From positions 1,477,462 through 1,536,968 of the forward strand of contig NZ_CH672427.1 of the NCBI RefSeq assembly GCF_000153205.1: a DNA stretch of 59,507 nucleotides. Reading direction: 5' to 3'. Within the stretch, counting starts at the first letter, position 1. The number at the start of each line of letters is the position of its first letter. The notes beneath the pieces are model-generated. The model was not told the origin of the DNA, did not search any database, and was given only the letters and a program-made list of their open reading frames with translations. This document shows positions 34,216 to 43,008 of this stretch, piece by piece. The translations under genes and the position numbers were made by a program. This DNA is from Nitrococcus mobilis Nb-231. GTDB taxonomy: Bacteria > Pseudomonadota > Gammaproteobacteria > Nitrococcales > Nitrococcaceae.

Positions 34216-37200
34216 ATGGCCCCGAATTACCTGACCCCCATGACACCGCCGTTACCGGGCAAGCCGGGGCAATGCCTGGACTGGTACGGCCTGCCCGGCG
34301 CCGCGCCAGCGCTCGCCATCGCCAACGCAGCGATGGCGGGTACGAATCTGATTCTGGTCGCGGCAGCGAGCTCACAGCTCGCACAACAGTTGGAAACGGA
34401 ACTGCGCTTCTTCGGCGGTGATTCGCTGGATGTGCAGATGATGCCAGACTGGGAGACATTGCCCTACGATGTCTTCTCACCGCACCAGGATATCGTCTCG
34501 CAACGCCTACGCACTCTTTATCGGCTACCCACCGTTCAGCGATCCGTACTCATTGTTCCCATCGCCACGTTGATCCAGCGCATCGCTCCGGTGAACTACC
34601 TAGAAGAGCGGGCTTTCCTCGTGCAAACCGGCGAGCGCATGGTGCTCGATGACATGCGTACCCGGCTGGAACGCTCCGGCTACCGGTGCGTCTCGCAAGT
34701 CATGGAACACGGCGAGTTCGCCGTGCGGGGCTCGATTCTGGATCTCTTCCCCATGGGCAGCGATGAACCTTATCGCATCGACCTTTTCGACGACGAGATC
34801 GACTCCATCCGCACTTTCGACCCCGAGAGCCAGCGCAGCCGCGCACGCATCGAGCGCATCGAGCTGCTGCCCGCCCGTGAATTCCCCACGGACGAGGCAG
34901 CCATTACCCGCTTCCGCGGCAACTACCGCAGTCTTTTCGAGGGCGACCCCACCGCCAGTCTCATCTATCGGGAGGTGAGCGAAGGGCGCCTGCCAAACGG
35001 CATCGAGTATTATCTGCCGCTGTTCTTCCAAGAAACGGCTACGCTGTTTGACTATCTACCCGGCGACACGCTCACTGTCGTCGTGGGCGAGATGAACGCT
35101 GAACTGGACCTGACCTGGCACCATATCCAGCAGCGCTACGAGCAGCGCCGACACGACCGGGAGCGTCCTCTGCTTGCCCCGAAACGCCTTTATCTCGCAC
35201 CGGATGAGTTGCGGGCGCGGCTCAAGCGTTTCCGCCGGGTGCGCTGTCATGAACACGCACCCGAGGCCGCCGGCCGCCCCCACTTTGCCGCCGCCACGAT
35301 TCCCGACTTGCGCATCGCGCCGCAACAAACCAACCCTCTGGGCCGTTTGCAACAGTTCCTGCAGGACTATTCGGGGCGTGTGCTGTTCATCGCCGAGTCG
35401 GCTGGTCGGCGTGAGGATTTATTGGCTCGTTTGCAGAGCATTGCCGTGCATCCCCAGCCGGTTGCGGGTTGGTCCGAATTCCTGGACCACAGAACCCGGC
35501 TCGGCGTCGCCGTAGCCCCGCTCGAACAGGGCGTAGAGCTTGATGAACCGCCGCTCGCGCTACTACCCGAGACCGCTTTATTCGCCGGTCGGGCGCAGCA
35601 GCGCCGCCGCCGGCAGGGCGCGGAGCGCGATCCGGAGGCGATCATCCGTGACCTGACCGATCTCCACCTCGGCACACCGGTCGTGCATAAAGACCATGGC
35701 GTCGGGCGTTACCGAGGCCTGCAGATCATCGAGGTAGGCGGAATTACCACCGAATTCTTGACCATCGAATACGCCGGCGGCGATAAGCTCTATGCACCGG
35801 TCTCGGCATTGCATCTGGTCACGCGCTATACGGGGATGGACCCCGAGCACGCCCCGCTGCATCGACTTGGCGGGGAACAGTGGGAACGCGCCTGTCGGCG
35901 CGCTGCCGAACGCGCGCGCGATGTGGCCGCCGAGCTGCTGGAAATCTATGCCCGCCGCGCGGCGGCACAAGGTCATGCCTACTGTTTCCCTCGGTCGGAC
36001 TACGAGGCATTCTCCAGCCAGTTTCCCTTCGAGGAGACACCCGATCAGCAGCAAGCCATCGATGGGGTGCTCAGCGACCTGGAATCGAGCCGGCCCATGG
36101 ACCGCGTCGTTTGCGGCGATGTCGGCTTCGGTAAAACCGAGGTCGCAATGCGCGCGGCCTTCATCGGAGTGCAGGACAGTCGGCAGGTCGCGGTACTGGT
36201 TCCTACTACCCTCCTCGCTCAACAACACTTCCGCAACTTCCGCGACCGCTTCGCCGATTGGCCCATTCGAATCGAGCAGCTCTCGCGTTTCCGCAGCTCA
36301 AAAGAGCAAAACACCGCGCTGCAGGATCTGGCCGCCGGAAAAGTGGACATTGTCATCGGCACCCACAAGCTGCTGCAGGATAGCGTGCGTTTCAAGAATC
36401 TGGGATTGGTGATCATCGACGAGGAGCATCGCTTCGGAGTGCGGCAAAAGGAACAGCTCAAGCGCCTCCGTACCAACGTCGACGTACTCATGCTGACCGC
36501 GACACCGATACCGAGGACTCTGAATATGGCGCTGGCGGGGCTGCGTGATATGTCCATCATCGCCACACCACCCGCGCGCCGGCTCGCCGTCAAGACATTC
36601 GTCAACCAGTGGAACGACGCGCTGATCCAGGAAGCCTGCCTGCGCGAGCTGCATCGCGGCGGCCAGGTCTATTTCCTGCACAATGAGATCCGCAGCATCG
36701 AACGTATCGCCCGTCAACTCCATGAACTGATCCCGGACGCCCGGGTGCGCATCGCCCATGGCCAGATGCGTGAGACCGAGCTCGAACGGGTGATGCTGGA
36801 CTTCTACCATCAACGCTTCAACGTGCTGGTCTGTACCACGATCATCGAGAGCGGCATCGATGTCCCAAGTGCCAATACCATCATCATAAACCGTGCGGAC
36901 CGCCTGGGGCTGGCGCGACTCTATCAGCTGCGGGGCCGGGTCGGGCGCTCCCATCATCGAGCCTATGCCTACCTGATCGCGCCGCCAAAGAACCTGATGA
37001 CACCGGATGCAGTCAAACGCCTAGAGGCGATCGCCTCGCTTGAGGATCTCGGCGTCGGCTTTTCACTCGCCAGCCACGATTTGGAGATTCGGGGCGCCGG
37101 CGAACTGCTCGGCGACGAGCAAAGCGGCCAGATTCAGGAGGTCGGGTTTACGCTCTACTCCGAGTTGCTCGAGCGTGCCGTGCAGAGTCTACGGGCAGGC

Positions 37201-37680
37201 CGCGAGCCCGTGTTCGACCCGCAATCCGACAGTGCCACCGAGGTGGACTTGCGCATCCCCGCGCTGCTGCCGGAGGACTATCTGCCGGATATTCATGCCC
37301 GGCTGGTAATGTACAAACGCATTGCCAGCTCGCGCACCGAAGAGGCGCTGCGCGAGCTGCAAATCGAAATGATCGATCGGTTTGGTCTTTTCCCCCAGCC
37401 GGTCAAAAACCTGTTCCGCCAAGCCGAGATCAGGCTGCGCGCCGAGCGCATCGGCATCATCAAAGTGGAGGCCGGGCCGCGGGGCGGAATCCTAGTGTTC
37501 CGGCCAGAACCCGATGTCAACCCGGCAACGATCGTCCGGCTGATCCATGAGAACCCCAGCGTCTATCGACTCGAAGGCCAAGAGCGGCTGCAGTTTCGCC
37601 AAGCGCTGGAAGACGCCGAGCAGCGGATCGCTACGGTCGCGAAACTCCTGGATAGGCTCGCTGAACAAGAGGCGGCCTAG
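34216..37680 (+). CDS. mfd: Transcription-repair coupling factor Mfd
   Basis: This roughly 1,154-residue ATPase displaces stalled RNA polymerase and recruits UvrA. It shows the UvrB-like N-terminal region (PGAAPALAIANA ... DWETLPYDVFSPH) and the RNA polymerase interaction domain start (GTPVVHKDHGVGRYRGL, about residue 490). Walker A is GDVGFGKTEVAMRAAF (about residue 630), and the DEEH box is VIIDEEHRFGVRQKE. The translocase motifs include TATPIPRTLNMAL and RGRVGRSHHRAYAYL. A C-terminal TRCF domain closes the protein. The frame opens 32 codons upstream with TTG, but MAPNYLTPM is the likely start. csiV follows 4 bp after the stop. Confidence 0.96.
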   Translation: MAPNYLTPMTPPLPGKPGQCLDWYGLPGAAPALAIANAAMAGTNLILVAAASSQLAQQLETELRFFGGDSLDVQMMPDWETLPYDVFSPHQDIVSQRLRTLYRLPTVQRSVLIVPIATLIQRIAPVNYLEERAFLVQTGERMVLDDMRTRLERSGYRCVSQVMEHGEFAVRGSILDLFPMGSDEPYRIDLFDDEIDSIRTFDPESQRSRARIERIELLPAREFPTDEAAITRFRGNYRSLFEGDPTASLIYREVSEGRLPNGIEYYLPLFFQETATLFDYLPGDTLTVVVGEMNAELDLTWHHIQQRYEQRRHDRERPLLAPKRLYLAPDELRARLKRFRRVRCHEHAPEAAGRPHFAAATIPDLRIAPQQTNPLGRLQQFLQDYSGRVLFIAESAGRREDLLARLQSIAVHPQPVAGWSEFLDHRTRLGVAVAPLEQGVELDEPPLALLPETALFAGRAQQRRRRQGAERDPEAIIRDLTDLHLGTPVVHKDHGVGRYRGLQIIEVGGITTEFLTIEYAGGDKLYAPVSALHLVTRYTGMDPEHAPLHRLGGEQWERACRRAAERARDVAAELLEIYARRAAAQGHAYCFPRSDYEAFSSQFPFEETPDQQQAIDGVLSDLESSRPMDRVVCGDVGFGKTEVAMRAAFIGVQDSRQVAVLVPTTLLAQQHFRNFRDRFADWPIRIEQLSRFRSSKEQNTALQDLAAGKVDIVIGTHKLLQDSVRFKNLGLVIIDEEHRFGVRQKEQLKRLRTNVDVLMLTATPIPRTLNMALAGLRDMSIIATPPARRLAVKTFVNQWNDALIQEACLRELHRGGQVYFLHNEIRSIERIARQLHELIPDARVRIAHGQMRETELERVMLDFYHQRFNVLVCTTIIESGIDVPSANTIIINRADRLGLARLYQLRGRVGRSHHRAYAYLIAPPKNLMTPDAVKRLEAIASLEDLGVGFSLASHDLEIRGAGELLGDEQSGQIQEVGFTLYSELLERAVQSLRAGREPVFDPQSDSATEVDLRIPALLPEDYLPDIHARLVMYKRIASSRTEEALRELQIEMIDRFGLFPQPVKNLFRQAEIRLRAERIGIIKVEAGPRGGILVFRPEPDVNPATIVRLIHENPSVYRLEGQERLQFRQALEDAEQRIATVAKLLDRLAEQEAA

Positions 37681-37684
37681 GCCG

Positions 37685-38359
37685 ATGGACCAGTCGCGCT
37701 GCCCCAGCCATCGCTGCATTGTCGTAGTGCTGGCCTTGCTCTTGGGCGCACTGGCCACACCCGGGCTGGCGCAGAACACGTATGCGGTGGAGGTGGTGAT
37801 CTTTCGCCACTGGGAAGCCCCGGACAACGACGCGGAATTCTGGCCCCACCAACCGCCACCGATCTCACGTTCCGCGACCCAACGCCTGGTTACCTTGGGA
37901 CCCGCGGCAAGCGGCGCCGATGCGCCGGGGTTCAACCGCCTGCCGGCCACCAAGCTGCAGCTCGCCGGTATCCACCAACGTCTCGCGCGCTCTAATGACT
38001 ACCGGGTGCTGCTGCACGTCGGCTGGCGGCAACCGGGTCTCAAGCCCAACAATGCCGCCGCCGTCGTATTGCCGCTGAATTGGTTCCCGCCAGCGCAGCT
38101 TACGGCGGGCGCCGGCGCCAGCCAAAACCCGTTCGAGTCCTTGCCGCAAGGCACCCGGCTTTGGGGAACGCTGCGCCTGCTCCAGCGACGCTATCTGCAC
38201 TTCCAGGTGGACTTGCGCTATCGGCGCGACGGCGCGCGCGCGGGCGATGCGGCGACAGTCTATCCGATGACCCAAAGCCGACGTATGCGGGTGGGTGAGA
38301 TTCACTATCTCGATCACCCGGTGCTTGGCATTCTGGTGCAGGTGCGCCAACTAAACTAA
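37685..38359 (+). CDS. csiV: CsiV-family periplasmic protein
   Basis: This 224-residue exported protein (signal peptide to about residue 29, GLAQN) matches the CsiV family, which binds peptidoglycan and promotes beta-lactam-resistance or cell-shape phenotypes in Pseudomonas and Vibrio. Family marks are YAVEVVIFRHWE at the mature N-terminus, VLLHVGWRQPG in the middle, LWGTLRLLQRRYLHFQVDLRYRR, and YLDHPVLGILVQV at the end. Position directly after mfd is conserved in gammaproteobacteria and supports the call. Confidence 0.85.
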   Translation: MDQSRCPSHRCIVVVLALLLGALATPGLAQNTYAVEVVIFRHWEAPDNDAEFWPHQPPPISRSATQRLVTLGPAASGADAPGFNRLPATKLQLAGIHQRLARSNDYRVLLHVGWRQPGLKPNNAAAVVLPLNWFPPAQLTAGAGASQNPFESLPQGTRLWGTLRLLQRRYLHFQVDLRYRRDGARAGDAATVYPMTQSRRMRVGEIHYLDHPVLGILVQVRQLN

Positions 38360-38508
38360 CTCGTCCCAAATCCAACCGCCCCCAGATGACTCACTGCTCG
38401 ACGAGACCTCATGCTCTGTCCAGCAGGGTGGTGGCGCAGGCGGTTTCAGCGAGGATCGGATGGCGCCGGGCGACCCGCGCCGCCGGCACTCCGCAGTGCT
38501 CTACTGCC

Positions 38509-39249
38509 TTAGAGCCTGTGGATCAGCTCGGTCAACAGCTTCCGCACCTGCGTCATACCCGTACGTAATGTGCTCTCGATCTCGCTCATCGCCACAACGG
38601 TTTGCCCATGCAGACCCGCCGCCCAGTTCGCCACTACGGCGCAGGTGGCATAGGGGAGTTCCAACTCCCGTGCCAGAGCCACTTCCGGCATACCCGTCAT
38701 ACCGACCATGGAACAGCCGTCACGAGCCATCCGACTAATCTCCGCCGCTGTCTCCAGCCGCGGCCCCTGCGTTGCACCGTAGGTACCCTGCTCCACCGCA
38801 TCGATTCCGGCCGCGCGCGCGGATTCGATCAGCAACGCGCGCAGCCCCCGATCATAGGGCTGGGTAAAATCGATATGGACGACCTGCGAGAGGTTTTCAC
38901 CGAAGAACGTATGATCCCGGTACCAGGTGTAATCGATGATCTGATCGGGGAATACGAGCCGGCCGGGAGACAAATCCTCAGCGATACCGCCGACGGCGGC
39001 CACGGCCAAAATCCAGTTGGCATTCAAATGCTTGAGCGCCCATATATTGGCACGATAATTAACTTTATGCGGCGGAATGGTATGACCATAGCCATGGCGC
39101 GCAAGAAACATGACCGGCTTGCCGTCCAGCACCCCATGCGTAATGGGGCCCGAGGGCTCGCCATACGGGGTATGTACCATTTCCCGGCGCTCGATCTCCA
39201 GCCCATTGAGAGAAGTCAATCCCGTCCCGCCGATGATGGCAAGTGTCAT
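38509..39249 (-). CDS. mtiP: S-methyl-5'-thioinosine phosphorylase (MTAP/PNP family)
   Basis: This 246-residue phosphorylase has AIIGGTGLTSL at the N-terminus, the phosphate-binding RHGYGH, VAAVGGIAEDL, the substrate motif CSMVGMTGMPEVALARELELPYA (about residue 180) and VVANWAAG. In MTA phosphorylases the last segment carries aspartates that read adenine; asparagine here fits a 6-oxopurine substrate, as in Pseudomonas MtiP. It lies next to hpt, which would use its hypoxanthine product. The frame extends 18 codons upstream; the ATG at 39249, after an AAGGAGC site, is the start. Confidence 0.86.
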   Translation of the reverse strand: MTLAIIGGTGLTSLNGLEIERREMVHTPYGEPSGPITHGVLDGKPVMFLARHGYGHTIPPHKVNYRANIWALKHLNANWILAVAAVGGIAEDLSPGRLVFPDQIIDYTWYRDHTFFGENLSQVVHIDFTQPYDRGLRALLIESARAAGIDAVEQGTYGATQGPRLETAAEISRMARDGCSMVGMTGMPEVALARELELPYATCAVVANWAAGLHGQTVVAMSEIESTLRTGMTQVRKLLTELIHRL

Positions 39250-39315
39250 ACACGGGCTCCTTGCGCTGTGATGGGGGTTGTGGCTGCCCCCCCAGCCTAA
39301 CAACCAGGCGACAAA

Positions 39316-39891
39316 TCAATCCTCGAGTTCCCTTTTGACGGCATAGATCCCAGTCAGATTCCGAAAATAGCCCTTGTAGTCCATGCCAGCGCCGAATACA
39401 TACCGGTCATCGACCTCCAGCCCATAGAAGTTGGCCTCAAGCCCTTCGAATCGACGGTCGTGTTGCTTGTTCACCAGCACAGCGGCAAGCACCTCCTGCG
39501 CTCCACCCTCGTAGCACTCATCAATGATCCCCGCCAACGTATGACCTTCATCGAGAATATCGTCGACTATGAGCACCGTGCGTTCGCGCAACGATGTCTG
39601 CGGCCGGGCGAGCCAAACCAAGTCCGCACCCCGAGTCGAGCGGTGATAGCGGGTTGCATGGATGTAATCCACTTCCAGCGGAAATTGCAGCCGCGGTAGC
39701 AACTTGCCCAGCGGCACGAGCGCGCCGACCATTACACCCAGGACCACCGGCATGCTACCGCCCAACTCGGCCTCGATCTCTCGGGCCATCTGGTCCAGAG
39801 CGCGCTCGACGTCTTCCTCGGTATGAAGTCGGTCAGCGCTCCGGAGCACTTCGTCCAAACGCTGCGGAGTCACCTGCTGCTGCGTTGCCAT
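39316..39891 (-). CDS. hpt: Hypoxanthine-guanine phosphoribosyltransferase
   Basis: This 191-residue purine salvage enzyme converts hypoxanthine (or guanine) and PRPP to IMP (or GMP). The PRPP-binding motif is VLIVDDILDEGHTL near residue 108. The flexible-loop segment VDYIHATRYHRSTRG and the base-contact region VDDRYVFGAGMDYKGYFRNL are present. It belongs to the variant often found beside mtiP and nagZ in gammaproteobacteria. A MITE-like element separates it from the dsrE-like gene upstream. mtiP follows 66 bp downstream on the same strand, so the two are probably co-transcribed. Confidence 0.92.
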   Translation of the reverse strand: MATQQQVTPQRLDEVLRSADRLHTEEDVERALDQMAREIEAELGGSMPVVLGVMVGALVPLGKLLPRLQFPLEVDYIHATRYHRSTRGADLVWLARPQTSLRERTVLIVDDILDEGHTLAGIIDECYEGGAQEVLAAVLVNKQHDRRFEGLEANFYGLEVDDRYVFGAGMDYKGYFRNLTGIYAVKRELED

Positions 39892-39910
39892 TTAATCGTC
39901 TCGCCGCTTA

Positions 39911-40177
39911 GAACCTGTTATAAATTACCCGCGACGCCGGGCCGGCGGCCATTTTCTCACAAGATAAGGCGTCACGAGCGCCGTGTAACCCACTACATAA
40001 GCGAGCGATAACGCAGGGTTGCGGGAAAATGGCCCCGGCCCCTTGGGGTGGCGCCCAAAATACGGCCACCCGGCGTTGCTCATCGTTCATTTGGAACAAC
40101 CAAACTTCTCTCCTAGCGCCTTGGCTGGCCGCACTTTGGGCAACCACGCGACGCTGCGGGTGATTGTTAACAGGCCC
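39911..40177. repeat. 267-bp TA-flanked inverted-repeat element (MITE-like)
   Basis: The left end reads GAACCTGTTATAAATTACCCGC, and the right end, on the other strand, GGGCCTGTTAACAATCACCCGC; both are flanked by TA. The interior has no protein frame of note. The outer 9-10 bases match the IS5-family ends at 28.8 kb. About 62 bp of the right end recur at 49.4 kb. The last base of the element plus the TA beside it form the stop codon of the dsrE-like gene. Confidence 0.72.
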
Positions 40178-40545
40178 TAGTAGGAAAGCGCCACCGTGTC
40201 ATTGTCCATCGCCTCGCTGATGATGTAAGCGCTCCCCACCGGCTCGCTGATTTCCGGGATCAGATCACCGCCCCAAATGTCGATCGTGGTAGAGGACACT
40301 TTGAATACCACGCCGGCCGCCTGGGCCTCCCGGATCAAATCGTAGACGGTCTTGTTCGCTCCCTCATGGATACGCAGATTTTCAGCCACGCCTCGCAAGG
40401 CAAGCCGCCCGGAGATTCCGCTGAAAATCACTTCCACGTCGTACTCCATCGTAGCCGCAACGGTCGCCTGCATGATCGGCGCCCCCAACTCGGGGCAGTT
40501 CATCGGGTCGGTATTGACCATGATGATTAGCAGCTTGCTCGCCAA
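40177..40545 (-). CDS. DsrE-family protein
   Basis: This 122-residue protein is of the DsrE/DsrF-like fold: SKLLIIMVNTDPMNC at the N-terminus, MEYDVEVIFSGISGRLAL in the middle and VYDLIREAQAAGVVFKVSSTTIDIWG near residue 85. Family members act in sulfur relay or bind small thiols; the only cysteine outside the start region is in DPMNCPE. The start is a TTG after a GGGGGTG site; the frame extends 71 codons further, but that part overlaps nagZ. The stop codon is formed at the border of a MITE-like element. It lies downstream of nagZ on the same strand. Confidence 0.82.
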   Translation of the reverse strand: MASKLLIIMVNTDPMNCPELGAPIMQATVAATMEYDVEVIFSGISGRLALRGVAENLRIHEGANKTVYDLIREAQAAGVVFKVSSTTIDIWGGDLIPEISEPVGSAYIISEAMDNDTVALSY

Positions 40546-40703
40546 CGCGGCACCCCCAACGCTCAGGCCCTGGCTCAAAGAGCGAGAATTATAGGTGCCA
40601 CATGTATAGGACACCACCCCTGCGACGGTAACTCCGAAGTTGACTCGATCCGCGTGCAAATCGGGTGACCTAGGTGGCGTCCGAACCGTCGGCGTCACCG
40701 CCG

Positions 40704-41735
40704 TTATCGAGGTACCTCTCCACAGAGCTGTGTTGCCAACGTAACTGCCGGCAGCCAACGCGGATCCCGCTGCAGCGGCGATCCGAGTCGTCCTTCGCCG
40801 CGTAACGCGGCCAAGCGCGCCGCCCGAACTGGGCGTTCGACACTAGGAAGGCGCTCCACGATACTTGCAGCAGGCTCCCAGTCGTTGCCAAGCAGCAACA
40901 AATCACAACCCGCCGCCAGCGCAACGCCGGCCCGCTGGTACAAATCCCCTATGCAAGCCGCGGCCTGCATGCCTAAATCATCGCTGACGACCGCTCCCGT
41001 GAAACCGAGCGTTTCTCGCAACACGCCGGCGATCCACACTCCGGAAAAGCTGGCCGGTCGCGCATCCACCTGAGGGTAGAGCACATGGGCCATCATCACC
41101 CCCTCCAACCCGACAGCGATCAACCGTCTGAAGGGCAAAAAATCGACACTGGCGATGGTGTCGAGGGGGCGATCGTCCACGGGCAGCTCATGATGCGAGT
41201 CCGCCACCACTGCACCATGGCCGGGGAAGTGTTTGCCAACCGCTGCCATTCCGGCCTGGCGCATCCCACGCACCCAGCTCAAGGTGAGATCCGCCACCGC
41301 TCCCGCGCGGCGATGAAATGCACGCTCGCCGATCACCCGGCTCACGCCGCGCTCGACATCAAGCACGGGGGCGAAGCTCAGATCCACTCCCGCCGCGCGC
41401 AGCTCCGCGGCCATCAGCCAACCGAGGCGCTCGGCGGCAGCAAGCGCCACGGGGGGGCCATGGTCGTATAGCCGGCCAAGGCAGGCCGGCGCCGGCAACG
41501 CCGTGAACCCGGTGCGGAAGCGCTGCACACAACCGCCCTCCTGATCCACCGCAATCAGCAGTGACGGTCGGCGAATGGCATGAATGGCTTCGGTAAGTTG
41601 GCTCAACTGCTCGATGGATTCGTAATTGCGGCTAAATAGAATCACTCCACCGATGCGAGGATCGCACAGCAATTCACGCTCTTCCGGCAGCAGTACGAGG
41701 CCGCGAATGCCGATCATGACAGGCCCCAAGTGCAT
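40704..41735 (-). CDS. nagZ: Beta-N-acetylhexosaminidase NagZ
   Basis: This 343-residue glycoside hydrolase of family 3 removes N-acetylglucosamine from anhydromuropeptides during cell-wall recycling, in the cytoplasm. The catalytic signature is AVGKHFPGHGAVVADSHHE near residue 155 (histidine dyad loop). VVSDDLGMQAA near residue 235 holds the nucleophile aspartate. The N-terminus has GVILFSRNYES and LIAVDQEGG. The frame is open 19 codons upstream; MHLGPVMIG is the natural start. Position next to mtiP and hpt is common in gammaproteobacteria. Confidence 0.93.
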   Translation of the reverse strand: MHLGPVMIGIRGLVLLPEERELLCDPRIGGVILFSRNYESIEQLSQLTEAIHAIRRPSLLIAVDQEGGCVQRFRTGFTALPAPACLGRLYDHGPPVALAAAERLGWLMAAELRAAGVDLSFAPVLDVERGVSRVIGERAFHRRAGAVADLTLSWVRGMRQAGMAAVGKHFPGHGAVVADSHHELPVDDRPLDTIASVDFLPFRRLIAVGLEGVMMAHVLYPQVDARPASFSGVWIAGVLRETLGFTGAVVSDDLGMQAAACIGDLYQRAGVALAAGCDLLLLGNDWEPAASIVERLPSVERPVRAARLAALRGEGRLGSPLQRDPRWLPAVTLATQLCGEVPR

Positions 41736-42028
41736 GACTATCCTTTGGATTGAACGGTTATCACCTCGCAGTATGGCGTACCATACGAACACTGCGAAAG
41801 CCTTATCTGGTACGCCCTTCCATCAAACTGATTGCCACTCGTTCAGCCTTCATTCACCCGTCACGGTCGAAAGTAGCTACTCGGTAGCTCCTCGGAAACG
41901 GGCGGATATGGGTAAAACGGCCTTACGATACGCCTACGGACAACCTCCATTCGGGAAAAATCATTCCCGAATCGAGAGCTGTCGCAAGCGTGGGCGGGGG
42001 TTGAACTTTAACTACAAAAAATCAACTC

Positions 42029-42787
42029 TCATATTACCTTCAACCGCGGGCGCCGACCGATGAGCTGCAGACCGATGAGAAGCTGCACACCCCGGGCGTC
42101 GCGTTGCTGCGGATAGCCGTAATAGTCCAGCCGCTCAAAGAAATCCTTGTGGCCGAGCGGACGGGCGTTGTGCTCGCTGCGCATCCAATCCTTGTAGGCG
42201 TCGTAGAACACCTCTGCCGGTGCCCGAGTGGTGGTGGATCGGCGACACTGGGTCTCGATAAACTGGGCGACCTGGTCCAATGCCGCTTGCAGCTGCGTGG
42301 CCTCCAGCCGAGTCTGCTCAGAGGCTTCGTCAACCAGAGCAAGATCGACGGCAACCCGGCCTGCGGGGCTCGGATAGCATTTAGCGCCGTGCTTCGCCAC
42401 GAGCTGGTCGAATATGCTGCGGGTCAAGGGACGCTCGATACCCTCGTTCGCCGACCACTGCTCATAGGCTTGCCAGAGCTCCGGCAGAGGAGTTCGGGCG
42501 TGTTGTGATAGATAACATTGGGTCTCAATGAACCGGATGATGGGACTCACGGCTTCCATAATGACCTCGCCCACGGCTGGGAGCCAGGCGATTGGTTTGG
42601 CGCCGCTGGTCGGGTGCTCGAAGACGAACGCCGCGCCGGTGGCCGTAGGCACCCAACCCGACTGCCCGGGGCGTCGCACTTGGAGCTGGGCGTCGGCCAA
42701 GATTGAATTCACTTGATGGGGCGTCAACCCGTAAGGTTTGCCGAGGTCCGCCGGTGAAACACCACTGGCATTCTCTTGGGTAGGCAT
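42029..42787 (-). CDS. Modular DNA-binding-like protein: KilAC-like N-terminus plus two D5-like winged-helix repeats
   Basis: This 252-residue protein is unassigned. The N-terminal 75 residues resemble the phage antirepressor C-terminal (KilAC) domain: YGLTPHQVNSILADAQLQ then WVPTATGAAF and PIAWLPAVGEVI. Two copies of another module follow, each opening with FIETQC (about residues 87 and 172). They continue ARTPLPELWQAYEQW / TRAPAEVFYDAYKDW, then a basic PL..S/KDFFERL-type helix. They resemble the winged helix at the end of P4/D5-type phage primases. A strong AGGAGG precedes the ATG. No phage genes adjoin it. A DNA-binding regulator is likely; the rest is unknown. Confidence 0.65.
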   Translation of the reverse strand: MPTQENASGVSPADLGKPYGLTPHQVNSILADAQLQVRRPGQSGWVPTATGAAFVFEHPTSGAKPIAWLPAVGEVIMEAVSPIIRFIETQCYLSQHARTPLPELWQAYEQWSANEGIERPLTRSIFDQLVAKHGAKCYPSPAGRVAVDLALVDEASEQTRLEATQLQAALDQVAQFIETQCRRSTTTRAPAEVFYDAYKDWMRSEHNARPLGHKDFFERLDYYGYPQQRDARGVQLLIGLQLIGRRPRLKVI

Positions 42788-43008
42788 ATAGCTATTCCCT
42801 CCTGAGGTTCCGTCCGCACCCTGGCCGGAACAACTCGACCTCAGTCCAACAGGACAAACTGGCAGGGGCTAACCTTTGCTCGCCGTGCGCCCTCCGCGAG
42901 CGTGATCGACACGATGATTCGCCAGGAGGCCCCTCCATACACTCTGTATGACCTTTTGTATTTACAAGATACTTCGCGGCAAACCAAGGTAATATGTCAA
43001 GAAATAAC

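Noticed and set aside
38505-38530. GAGCCTGT next to TA at the end of mtiP, resembling the IS/MITE ends
   Set aside because: The match stops after eight or nine bases, there is no second end within the gap to csiV, and the bases code the normal C-terminus of MtiP.
42029-42787. A phage or defence island around the KilAC/D5-like gene
   Set aside because: Neighbours are nagZ on one side and an L,D-transpeptidase with CYTH on the other; no integrase, nuclease, toxin or phage structural gene is nearby.
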